A stretch of DNA of 64,000 nucleotides, taken from assembly GCF_007558825.1 (NCBI RefSeq), contig NZ_VLTK01000016.1, positions 355-64,354 on the forward strand. The letters are read 5' to 3'. The notes under the pieces are model-generated. The model saw only the letters and a program-made list of their open reading frames with translations. It did not search any database and had not been told where the DNA came from. Positions within the stretch are counted from its first letter, which is position 1. Every line of letters begins with the position of its first letter. Of the stretch, positions 29,713-37,067 are shown piece by piece. Source of the stretch: Brevibacterium aurantiacum (GTDB taxonomy: Bacteria; Actinomycetota; Actinomycetes; Actinomycetales; Brevibacteriaceae). A program made the translations under genes and the position numbers.

Positions 29713-30633
29713 TCAGTCCCAGCCTCCCAGCGCGGTCTCCGCGTTCTTCCACACTGCGGCACAGAGGTCCTCTTCGCTCATCCCGCGCACCTCGGCGAGC
29801 TTGCGTGCCGTCACCGCGGCCAGATACGGACCGCCCGGCTTGCCGCGGTGCGGGTGCGGGGTGAGGAACGGAGCGTCGGTCTCGGTCAGCAGTCGATCCA
29901 GCGGAGCCGCAGCCGCGGCACGTCGGAGCTCATCGGCGTTCTTGAACGTGAGGTTGCCGGCAAAGGACATGTAGTACCCGGCGTCTGCGCACTCGCGGGC
30001 CATCGCCTCGTCACCGGAATAGCAGTGGAAGATCGTGACCTCGGGGGCACCTTCCTCACGGAGGATGCGCAGCACGTCGGCGTGGGCCTCACGGTCGTGG
30101 ATCTGCAGGGCCTTGCCCGTGCGTTTGGCGATCTCGATGTGGGCACGGAAGGAGCGCTGCTGCTCGGCGACACCTTCTTCACCGGTGCGGAAGTAGTCGA
30201 GGCCCGTCTCCCCCACCACACGCATACGGTCATCGGAGGCCACGAGCGACTCGATCTCTGTGAGGGCGTCGTCGAGCATACCTCGTTCGGCCAGCCTCGG
30301 CGCCTCATTCGGGTGCAAAGCCACACCACCGAGCATCCACGAGCGGCCCTGCTGTGACTGCTGCGTGACCAGCTCGGTCGTCCACCGTGCGGCCGGCAGG
30401 TCACAGCCGATCTGCACGATGCGCTGGACTCCAGCAGATTGGGCGGTGTCGAAGAAGAAGTCGAGGCTCGGGAACTCTTCGTCCTCGTCGGGCCGGACCT
30501 CGGGCTCGGGTTCGCCAGCGCCCAAGGGCAGTCGCACACCCGTGCAGATATCGAGATGCGTATGGGTATCGACGACGGGGTGGGCCAGCGGCTCAGGCAC
30601 CGGAGGATAGGTTCCGGCGGCGCGAGAGGCCAT
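29713..30633 (-). CDS. tatD: TatD-family metal-dependent DNase
   Basis: The 306-residue TIM-barrel hydrolase has the N-terminal metal site VDTHTHLD, the conserved GETGLDYFR motif near residue 142, the HDREAH motif and the C-terminal LLTETDAPFLTPHPHRGKPG. These are the signature blocks of TatD/YcfH. An acidic insertion (EPEVRPDEDEEFPS) follows the first metal motif. Its start overlaps the metG stop (TAATG), so the two are coupled. Confidence 0.93.
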   Translation of the reverse strand: MASRAAGTYPPVPEPLAHPVVDTHTHLDICTGVRLPLGAGEPEPEVRPDEDEEFPSLDFFFDTAQSAGVQRIVQIGCDLPAARWTTELVTQQSQQGRSWMLGGVALHPNEAPRLAERGMLDDALTEIESLVASDDRMRVVGETGLDYFRTGEEGVAEQQRSFRAHIEIAKRTGKALQIHDREAHADVLRILREEGAPEVTIFHCYSGDEAMARECADAGYYMSFAGNLTFKNADELRRAAAAAPLDRLLTETDAPFLTPHPHRGKPGGPYLAAVTARKLAEVRGMSEEDLCAAVWKNAETALGGWD

Positions 30634-32228
30634 TATTCGGTCTCCTCCACGAACTTGGGGAACACCGGGACCGGCTTCGGCAGTGGAATGCCCGGCTCCA
30701 GCGGGAAGTCGATCGCAGCGAATGAACGAGGATCCACCTCGGCGCCGGCATCACTGTCAGTCGCAGTCGGCAGCACCTTCGCACCGGCTTCACCGATGCC
30801 CTCGGGCACGCCGAGGAGGTCGAGGATCTTGCCGGCGGAATCGGGCATGACCGGCTGGATGAGGATCGAGATGATGCGCACGACCTCGATCGTCACCCAC
30901 AGCACGGTGGCCATGCGATCGGCATCTGTCTTCTTCAGCTTCCAGGGTTCCTGGGCGGAGAAGTAGCGGTTGGCTTCGGAGAGCACCTTCCAGCAGGCCT
31001 CGACGTAGAGATGGAGGGCCTGTGTGTCGACGTGGCGGCGGGCGGTTTCGGGGACCGCGCGGGCCAGCGCCAACAGCTTCTCGTCATCTTCGGTGAGCTC
31101 ACCGGGACGGGGAACCTGTGCCTCGCAGTTCTTCGCGATCATCGACAGCGAGCGCTGGGCGAGGTTGCCGTACTCGTTGGCGAGGTCGGAGTTCTTGCGG
31201 GTGATGATCGAGTCCTTCGTGTAGGACCCATCGTTGCCGTAGGAGAACTCGCGGAAGAGGAAGAAGCGCAGGGTGTCGAGGCCGAATGCGTCGACGAGAT
31301 CGATGGGGTCGACGACGTTTCCGACGGACTTCGACATCTTCTCACCGGCGTTGAAGAGGAACCCGTGGGCGTGGACGCGCCCCGGCAGCTCGATGCCGGC
31401 GCTCATGAGGAACGCGGGCCAGTAGACGCTGTGGAAGCGGATGATGTCCTTGCCGATGATGTGGACATCGGCGGGCCACCACTTCTTGAACGACTCCTCG
31501 TCGTTCGGGTATCCGGCGGACGTGATGTAGTTCGTCAGCGCGTCGATCCACACGTACATCACGTGCTTCTCGTTGCCTGGCACGGGCACACCCCAGTCGA
31601 ATGTCGTGCGCGAGACGGAGAGGTCCTTCAGACCCGAGGCGACGAAGGAGGCGACCTCATTGCGGCGCGAATCGGGGCCGATGAACTCCGGGTGCTCTTT
31701 GTACAGCTCGAGCAGCTTGTCCTGGTACTTGGACAGACGGAAGAAGTAGGACTCCTCTTCTGTCCAGGTGACCTCGGTGCGGGTCTCCGTGGACAGGCGA
31801 ACACCGTCGACGACCTCGGTCTCGTCCTGTGTGTAGTAGGCCTCGTCGCGGATCGAGTACCAGCCGGAGTAGGTGTCGAGATAGATGTCGCCAGCTTCTT
31901 CGAGCTTGCGCCAGATCGCCTTGCACGACTCGTAGTGGTCCTCGTCGGTGGTGCGGATGAACCGGTCGAACGTCGAACCCAGCGCGAGCTGTGTGTCGCG
32001 GAAGTTCTTCGCGTTGTCGTCGGCGAGCTCCTTGGGCGTGATCCCGAGCTTGTTCGCCGCCTGCAGCATCTTCAGCCCATGCTCATCGGTACCGGTGCTG
32101 AAGAACACATCGTGGTTGTCGAGGCGCTTGAAGCGCGCGATCGTATCGGCCGCAATGTACTCATATGCGTGCCCGATGTGGATGGCCCCATTGGGGTAAG
32201 CGATAGCTGTCGTCAAGTAATAACCCAT
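30633..32228 (-). CDS. metG: Methionyl-tRNA synthetase MetG
   Basis: MetG charges tRNA-Met. Class I signatures are present: [19 protein letters not shown] with the HIGH motif (HIGH at about residues 17-20) and [14 protein letters not shown] for KMSKS (about residue 300). The 531-residue length fits the shorter form without the C-terminal tRNA-binding domain. It starts with [14 protein letters not shown]. Downstream are tatD and rpfB in the same orientation. Confidence 0.96.
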   Translation of the reverse strand: MGYYLTTAIAYPNGAIHIGHAYEYIAADTIARFKRLDNHDVFFSTGTDEHGLKMLQAANKLGITPKELADDNAKNFRDTQLALGSTFDRFIRTTDEDHYESCKAIWRKLEEAGDIYLDTYSGWYSIRDEAYYTQDETEVVDGVRLSTETRTEVTWTEEESYFFRLSKYQDKLLELYKEHPEFIGPDSRRNEVASFVASGLKDLSVSRTTFDWGVPVPGNEKHVMYVWIDALTNYITSAGYPNDEESFKKWWPADVHIIGKDIIRFHSVYWPAFLMSAGIELPGRVHAHGFLFNAGEKMSKSVGNVVDPIDLVDAFGLDTLRFFLFREFSYGNDGSYTKDSIITRKNSDLANEYGNLAQRSLSMIAKNCEAQVPRPGELTEDDEKLLALARAVPETARRHVDTQALHLYVEACWKVLSEANRYFSAQEPWKLKKTDADRMATVLWVTIEVVRIISILIQPVMPDSAGKILDLLGVPEGIGEAGAKVLPTATDSDAGAEVDPRSFAAIDFPLEPGIPLPKPVPVFPKFVEETE

Positions 32229-32449
32229 AGGTCACTCAGTCTAAGGGACGCCAGCGCGCAGGCGCGCAAGGGTCCTCGGGAGTCGACCCCCGAGCGTGCA
32301 CGGGTGGGTGCGCTGGGGCGCAGAGGCGGTGCGCAGCCGCGCGGTGCAGCCGCGGGGTGGTGCGCAGCCGCGAGGTGGTGCGCAGCCGCGGGGTGCAGCC
32401 GCGGGGTGGGCGGAGTAGGGGCCGCGGGCTGGGCGGAGTAGGTGCCGTT
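32229..32449. repeat. GC-rich degenerate tandem repeats upstream of metG
   Basis: From about 32326 to 32410 the motif GCGCAGCCGCGGGGTGGT recurs four or five times with small changes. It is followed by two copies of GGGCGGAGTAGG at about 32407 and 32432. No gene fits. The frames through it are low-complexity Pro/Arg/Thr and are not convincing. It lies between metG and a palindrome. Confidence 0.7.
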
Positions 32450-32507
32450 CTCCAGTCGAAGTCAGGTTGAGTTGGTTGCAACCAACTCAGCCTGGCTTCG
32501 ACTGGGG
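32450..32507. repeat. Long palindrome, copy 1 (downstream of the DUF559-type gene)
   Basis: The 29-base arms 32450-32478 and 32479-32507 pair fully except for three positions that become G-U pairs in RNA. The central 50 bases share most positions with the palindrome at 33817-33872. It lies 40 bases beyond the stop of the minus-strand gene and may terminate it. Confidence 0.85.
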
Positions 32508-32546
32508 AGTCCCACACCCGACGCCTCTCCTGCACCTGCAACGACC

Positions 32547-33608
32547 TCAGAGAGCCGTCTTCTTCTGACAACTCTTCTTCAGCTGTGGTGCTTGGGCAAA
32601 CAGTTTCCGTGAAAAGGTCGCCACGTCGAGAACCTCGTTGAATTTGAAGCGGACCACTGTGTATCCCATGGACAGCAGACGGTTGTGCTGGTGGCTCTCC
32701 TTATTCATCCGGTCGAATCCGGCACCGACGTATTTCTGGGTCCCGTCCACATACAGTGCGACCTTGGCAGTTCTGAAGAGGAAGTCCAGTCGAGTCAAGG
32801 TTCGGTACCCCTCCTTGACGTCGAATTGCTGAATGAAATCGTGTAGCCCTAGCAGGTGCAGATTCAACGAAGCACGACTCTCCGCGTAGCTTTCTGACAG
32901 CGGCGAGACCAACCCGCACAGAGTCAGTGCGCGCTTCCGCCCGGCGGCCATTCGAGCTCTCGCCGGACCGAACAGCTCGGAGACTTTCTCGGGCAGGTGG
33001 TACATGAGGTCAGGCGGGTAACCTCTTCGAAAGATTGCTTCTTCGTCGTCGCCTAGCATCGAGGCGCGGAGCACCTGCTCCATAGCAGCGAATCCCCCTG
33101 CCGGACCGAGGACACCAATGAGATCGAGTGCAGTTCTGGCCCGGTTCGTCACAGCAACCCCGTCCAGGATCTCTACATCCCCAGCTACGATCCGACGTTG
33201 AAGGCGAACGAGCTCACCGCTTCTCGAACCGGCCCGTGGATTGATCACAGATATCGGATGAGAGTCGATCCCGAACATCCCGAGTTTATGAAGTCGCGCA
33301 GCCGATACGCCCCAGACCACATCACCATCTCGATACGACGGATATGTGAGGACCCGTAGGCGATCGAGGTGTTCGAGGTATCTGGGTCTCTGCGTGCGCT
33401 CCAGGTATGTGCCTTCTTCGTGATAACGAATCCACTCGTCATTCTCTGCGAAGATCAGGAAGACGCTGTGGGCAGGAACGCCACACCGCCGGACCACCGA
33501 GTACACTCCTCGGCATAATTTGAGCAGACAGCAGCCCAGTGACGAACGGATGAGCGTCGTCGTCGCACCTGCGGCTCTGAGATCACGAAAATAGACAATG
33601 TTGTACAT
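32547..33608 (-). CDS. AbiEi-N-terminal / DUF559-type protein, possible mobile cargo
   Basis: I recognise two parts. The N-terminal 35 residues (YFRDLRAAGATTTLIRSSLGCCLLKLCRGVYSV) resemble the winged-helix domain seen in AbiEi-type antitoxins. The C-terminus (VALYVDGTQKYVGAGFDRMN, then HNRLLSMGYTVVRFKFNEVLDV) resembles DUF559/Vsr-like nuclease domains. Such actinobacterial proteins are common and of unknown role. The start is either the ATG at 33608, used here, or the ATG at 33638; neither has a clear Shine-Dalgarno. Base composition is lower in G+C than in neighbours. It lies between rsmI and metG and is bracketed by two similar palindromes, suggesting insertion. Confidence 0.7.
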   Translation of the reverse strand: MYNIVYFRDLRAAGATTTLIRSSLGCCLLKLCRGVYSVVRRCGVPAHSVFLIFAENDEWIRYHEEGTYLERTQRPRYLEHLDRLRVLTYPSYRDGDVVWGVSAARLHKLGMFGIDSHPISVINPRAGSRSGELVRLQRRIVAGDVEILDGVAVTNRARTALDLIGVLGPAGGFAAMEQVLRASMLGDDEEAIFRRGYPPDLMYHLPEKVSELFGPARARMAAGRKRALTLCGLVSPLSESYAESRASLNLHLLGLHDFIQQFDVKEGYRTLTRLDFLFRTAKVALYVDGTQKYVGAGFDRMNKESHQHNRLLSMGYTVVRFKFNEVLDVATFSRKLFAQAPQLKKSCQKKTAL

Positions 33609-33638
33609 CACGCCATAGTCGGCTGACGGAACCCACAT

Positions 33639-33816
33639 TCACCAGTCCGAAAACGAGCCCTGTGCACGAGCTGCATTCGTCCACCGGACACTTACGCCGA
33701 GGTCATTCGTTCCTTCACAGGGCTTCGCACGTAAGTGGCTGATCCCCATCTGAGCAGCTGCACGGACAGCCTGCTGGCTCGGCCGCGCTGTTTCCAGAGA
33801 GCCGTGCCAGCACATA
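33639..33816. other. Intergenic sequence between the DUF559-type gene and the palindrome
   Basis: No gene, terminator or repeat was recognised in this stretch. It should contain the promoter of the DUF559-type gene. Confidence 0.4.
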
Positions 33817-33872
33817 CACAGTCGAAGTCAGATTGAGTTGGTTGCAACCAACTCAATCTGACTTCGACTGTG
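33817..33872. repeat. Long perfect palindrome, copy 2 (downstream of rsmI)
   Basis: Two 28-base arms (33817-33844 and 33845-33872) are exact reverse complements without a spacer. The core matches copy 1 at 32450-32507 except at a few positions. It lies 60 bases beyond the rsmI stop, where it may also terminate transcription. Confidence 0.92.
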
Positions 33873-33932
33873 GAACACGGTGCTCGGATCTATCCACACC
33901 CTCATACGCGCAACTCGGAGGGCCCTCGGGCC

Positions 33933-34967
33933 TCACTCCCGGTGCAGCCAGGCCTCGTAGATCTCACGTTTGGACAGTCCGAACTGCTTCGCGACCTGCC
34001 CCGCGGCATCTTTCGCGCGCACTCCTGACTCCACGAGTTCACCGACGGCGTCGAGGTGGTCCTCTGGTGCCGTCTCGACCGCGGTTGCTCCGGCGAGTAC
34101 GAGGGTCAATTCCCCGCGCAGTCCGTCGGCTGCAAGTTCGCGCAGCGAGGACACGGTGCCGCGCAGGGTCTCCTCGTAGGTCTTCGTCAGTTCGCGGCTG
34201 ATGCTCATCGGTCGATCTGGCCCGATGACCGTGAGGAAGTCACCCATCGTGTCGGCGATACGGTGGGGGCTTTCGAAGAACACCATGGTCCGCTTCTCAC
34301 CGCGCAGCTCCTCGAGGAGGTTCTTGCGTGCCCCGGATTTGCGCGGCAGGAAGCCTTCGAAGCTGAATCGGTCGCTGGGCAGCCCGGATACTGCCAGCGC
34401 CATGAGCACGGCCGACGGTCCGGGTGTGGAAGTGATAGGAAGTCCGGCCTCCGCGCATGCCTTGACGACGCGGTACCCGGGATCTGAAACGGCCGGCATA
34501 CCAGCGTCGCTGAGCAGGACGACGGTCTGGCCGGAGCGGATGAGCTCGACCAGCTCGGGCGCGCGAGATTGTTCGTTGTGGTCGAAGACACTGATGACAC
34601 GTTTGGTGTGCGTGAGTTCCAGACGCTGCGTCAGCGACAGAAAACGGCGAGTGTCCTCGGCTGCGATGACATCGGCGCCGGCGATGGCGCGTTGCATGCG
34701 CTCGCTCGCATCGCCGAGGTTGCCGATAGGAGTCCCGACTAGGACGAGTTTGCCGCCGGCTGAGGCTGAGGCTGGGTCAGGACCCGTTGGGTCGAACTCA
34801 ACCTGCACCTCGTCCGCGTCGTCCTGCACAACCAGGGATGAGTCTGCATCATCGGCGGCGTGATCGTCGGCGGCGGCGTGGTCACCGGCGGCGGCGTGAT
34901 CGTCGGTGGCGTTGTGATCCTCGGCGGCGTGGTCATGAGTGGCGTCGGCGTCCGGTCTTCCGGACAT
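33933..34967 (-). CDS. rsmI: 16S rRNA (cytidine-1402-2'-O)-methyltransferase RsmI with His/Asp-rich N-terminus
   Basis: RsmI methylates the 2'-OH of C1402 in 16S rRNA. The tetrapyrrole-methylase-like fold starts near residue 75 (GKLVLVGTPIGNLGDASERMQRAI) and shows AEDTRRFLSL, LLSDAGMPAVSDPGYRVVKAC, TPGPSAVLMALAVSGLPSDRFSFEGFLPRK and FFESPHRI. Before it, about 60 residues repeat His-Ala and Asp-His-Ala units (DATHDHAAEDHNATDDHAAA and onward), unlike typical RsmI. The ATG at 34967 overlaps the stop of the DUF4190-type gene by one base. The C-terminal tail (KREIYEAWLHRE) is the family end. Confidence 0.92.
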   Translation of the reverse strand: MSGRPDADATHDHAAEDHNATDDHAAAGDHAAADDHAADDADSSLVVQDDADEVQVEFDPTGPDPASASAGGKLVLVGTPIGNLGDASERMQRAIAGADVIAAEDTRRFLSLTQRLELTHTKRVISVFDHNEQSRAPELVELIRSGQTVVLLSDAGMPAVSDPGYRVVKACAEAGLPITSTPGPSAVLMALAVSGLPSDRFSFEGFLPRKSGARKNLLEELRGEKRTMVFFESPHRIADTMGDFLTVIGPDRPMSISRELTKTYEETLRGTVSSLRELAADGLRGELTLVLAGATAVETAPEDHLDAVGELVESGVRAKDAAGQVAKQFGLSKREIYEAWLHRE

Positions 34968-35437
34968 CAACCGGCCGACCCCGCACCGATCATAGCGGCC
35001 CCGAAGACGAGAACCATGATTCCGACGTAGCCGACCCAGAACAGCACCCACAATGCGGTGCCGACGTAGCCGACCCACAGCGCGGCTACGGCCATACCGT
35101 CTCCGCGTTCACCTGACTGCCGAATCTGCTTCCGGGCGATATGGCCCATGATGATTCCGGCGATGCCCGCGAGGAAGATGCTGCTCATCACTCCGAAGAT
35201 CGAGGCGACGAGGGCAATGATCGCCAGAGTGTTCGTAGGAGGAAGCGGCTGATAGGCGTAGGTCGCCCCTGGTGCCCCACCGGTGTACTGGGCGTTGGGG
35301 TTATATGCGGCGTTGGGGTGATAGCTTGCAGCGCCGTAGTTGGCATTCGCATTGTTGTAGCCGCTGCCCGTTGCGGGGCCCGACTGCGGCTGTTGGTAAT
35401 ACATGTCTGGATTGTTCCAGTTGTTCTGACTGCTCAT
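34967..35437 (-). CDS. DUF4190-type membrane protein (copy 1)
   Basis: The start at 35437 has AAGGAG nearby and gives 156 residues. An Asn/Gln/Tyr-rich N-terminal half (MSSQNNWNNPDMYYQQPQ and onward) precedes two membrane segments (NTLAIIALVASIFGVMSSIFLAGIAGIIMGHIA and AVAALWVGYVGTALWVLFWVGYVGIMVLVFGAAM). The block GHIARKQIRQSGERGDGMA is characteristic of DUF4190. The function is unknown. It is one of three tandem relatives and is coupled to rsmI. Confidence 0.82.
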   Translation of the reverse strand: MSSQNNWNNPDMYYQQPQSGPATGSGYNNANANYGAASYHPNAAYNPNAQYTGGAPGATYAYQPLPPTNTLAIIALVASIFGVMSSIFLAGIAGIIMGHIARKQIRQSGERGDGMAVAALWVGYVGTALWVLFWVGYVGIMVLVFGAAMIGAGSAG

Positions 35438-35525
35438 GGCGCGATCTCCTTGCGTATGCCTACAACGGTACCGAGTCGTTCTCTGGGACAAAAGGTGAGG
35501 TTGTTACAGATGCGTCTCAGTTCAG

Positions 35526-36026
35526 TCAGTAGGTCGCTTCTTCAGCAGCAACGCCCGCCATGATTGCCAGCACCATGACCCCGATGTAGAGACCCCAGAA
35601 GATCAGCCAGAATCCAGCACCGAGGTAGCCTGCCCAGAGTGCGGTCAGCGCCATCGCGTCTCCGCGTTCGTCCCGCTGACGTATCTGTCTGCGAGCGACA
35701 TGGCCCATGACGATCCCCGCGATGCCTGCGGGGACAAAGGATGTCATGGCCCCTGCAAGTGACAGCACCATGGCGATGATCGCCACCGTGTTGGTCGGCG
35801 CGATCGGCTGGTAGATGTACGTGACGGGGCCCGCGAACCCCGGGGTGGGTCCGAATCCTGGATTAGGTCCGAACCCTGGCTTGGGTCCGGATGCGGCTGA
35901 CTGCGAGTAGGCGGAATAGCCTGAGTAGCCACCATTTGCCGAATGACCCGAAGCTGCTTTGCTGCCGCTGGCGGACAGTTGCCGAGTGTACATATCTGGT
36001 TCGCTCCTGTTGCTGTGGCTGCTCAT
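35526..36026 (-). CDS. DUF4190-type membrane protein (copy 2)
   Basis: The 166-residue protein has the same layout as its neighbour: a Ser/Gly/Tyr-rich head with GPxPGFGP repeats, then NTVAIIAMVLSLAGAMTSFVPAGIAGIVMGHVARRQIRQRDERGDAMALTALWAGYLG and a final hydrophobic stretch. Similarity to copy 1 in the membrane half indicates a tandem duplication. The role is unknown. Confidence 0.82.
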   Translation of the reverse strand: MSSHSNRSEPDMYTRQLSASGSKAASGHSANGGYSGYSAYSQSAASGPKPGFGPNPGFGPTPGFAGPVTYIYQPIAPTNTVAIIAMVLSLAGAMTSFVPAGIAGIVMGHVARRQIRQRDERGDAMALTALWAGYLGAGFWLIFWGLYIGVMVLAIMAGVAAEEATY

Positions 36027-36165
36027 GGGATGAGCCCTGTTGAAGGGATGCTCCCCTTGCGTCTGACTACAACGCTATCGAGCCGCACAGTTCCGACGGG
36101 GGCGAACCTGTTGCAATCCTGCACCACCGGTGTCAGGGCAGAAAATGGATTCTAATGAGCTGCGC

Positions 36166-36234
36166 CTCCAGAAGCCGGTTTCCCAGCACTTGGTTCTCCA
36201 GAAGTCGGTGTCCCAGCACTTGGTTCTCCAGAAG
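36166..36234. repeat. 30-bp direct repeat, 2.3 copies
   Basis: Units at 36166-36195 and 36196-36225 differ at only two positions, and nine bases of a third copy follow (36226-36234). It lies just beyond the stop of DUF4190 copy 3, in the spacer before copy 2. Confidence 0.85.
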
Positions 36235-36251
36235 ACGATCCTGACGATCCC

Positions 36252-36893
36252 TCAGTAGCCCATCCCGGCAGCGAGGAATCCGAGACCCAGAACGCCGACG
36301 AAGACGACGATCATCAGCAGAGCGAAGCCGATGCCGATGTAGCCCATGACCAGCCCTGCGGTGGCCTGGCCTCGGCCGTCTTCGCCGGTTCTCTTGATCT
36401 GGCCGCGAGACACGTGGCCGAAGATGACGGCGAGGATCGGGGCGATCCATAGGAACATCGCCACGATTGAGAACAATATGCCGATGACAGGGACCAGGGA
36501 GAGGATGCTGCAGACCAAGCCGCCGCCGAGCCCGATGATGCCCATCCACATCGCCCAGCCCGACAGGGTGTTCACTGCTGGCCGCACCATCATCGGTGCC
36601 CCGTAGGTCATCGGCTGGCTGTATCCCGCCGGCTGGCTGTACCCGTACGCGTCCGGCTGGCTATAACCATACGTGCCCGGCTGGCTGTAGACCGCTGGGC
36701 CGGACTGGGTCTGCTGATACGGGTTCGGGTTCGAATACTGGTTCGGGTTCGAATACTGACCCTGGCCCTGATACTGGCCTGAGCCGTACCCCGTCTGCGG
36801 CTGTGACGCGCCGTACCCATTGTTGAACTGTTGGGATCCGACCTGTGGTGGATCGCTCGGGCGATAGTTCGGGTTGTATGACACGCTCTTCAC
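36252..36893 (-). CDS. DUF4190-type membrane protein with long Tyr/Gln/Pro-rich head (copy 3)
   Basis: From a GTG at 36893 (alternatively 36884) the protein has about 100 residues of low-complexity sequence with repeated YSQP, QYSNPN and GYGSGQ units, then two or three membrane segments (MWMGIIGLGGGLVCSILSLVPVIGILFSIVAMFLWIAPILAVIFGHVSRGQIKRTGEDGRGQATAGLVMGYIGIGFALLMIVV). GHVSRGQIKRTGEDGRG is the DUF4190 loop. No strong Shine-Dalgarno marks the start. It is divergent from pmt. Confidence 0.75.
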   Translation of the reverse strand: MKSVSYNPNYRPSDPPQVGSQQFNNGYGASQPQTGYGSGQYQGQGQYSNPNQYSNPNPYQQTQSGPAVYSQPGTYGYSQPDAYGYSQPAGYSQPMTYGAPMMVRPAVNTLSGWAMWMGIIGLGGGLVCSILSLVPVIGILFSIVAMFLWIAPILAVIFGHVSRGQIKRTGEDGRGQATAGLVMGYIGIGFALLMIVVFVGVLGLGFLAAGMGY

Positions 36894-37067
36894 CGTTTCA
36901 TTCGTTTGCCGCCTGTTGATGACTACCCTAGTCGTCCCAAGGGCCCGAACGACAATACACCGACGTCCCCAACCCGCCGCTCGCGCCGATCTCCCGGCCC
37001 ACATGAACGACTCACCCTGAGGACCAGATGGGAAGAAGCGTCTCCCCGGACCTTAAACTTGACGATA

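Noticed and set aside
31011..32441. 476-codon plus-strand frame opposite metG
   Set aside because: It is antisense to metG and runs into GC-rich repeats; no family features.
32236..32571. 111-codon minus-strand frame upstream of metG
   Set aside because: It is encoded by low-complexity repeats (PRLRTTSRLRTT) and by the palindrome, so it is unlikely to be a real protein.
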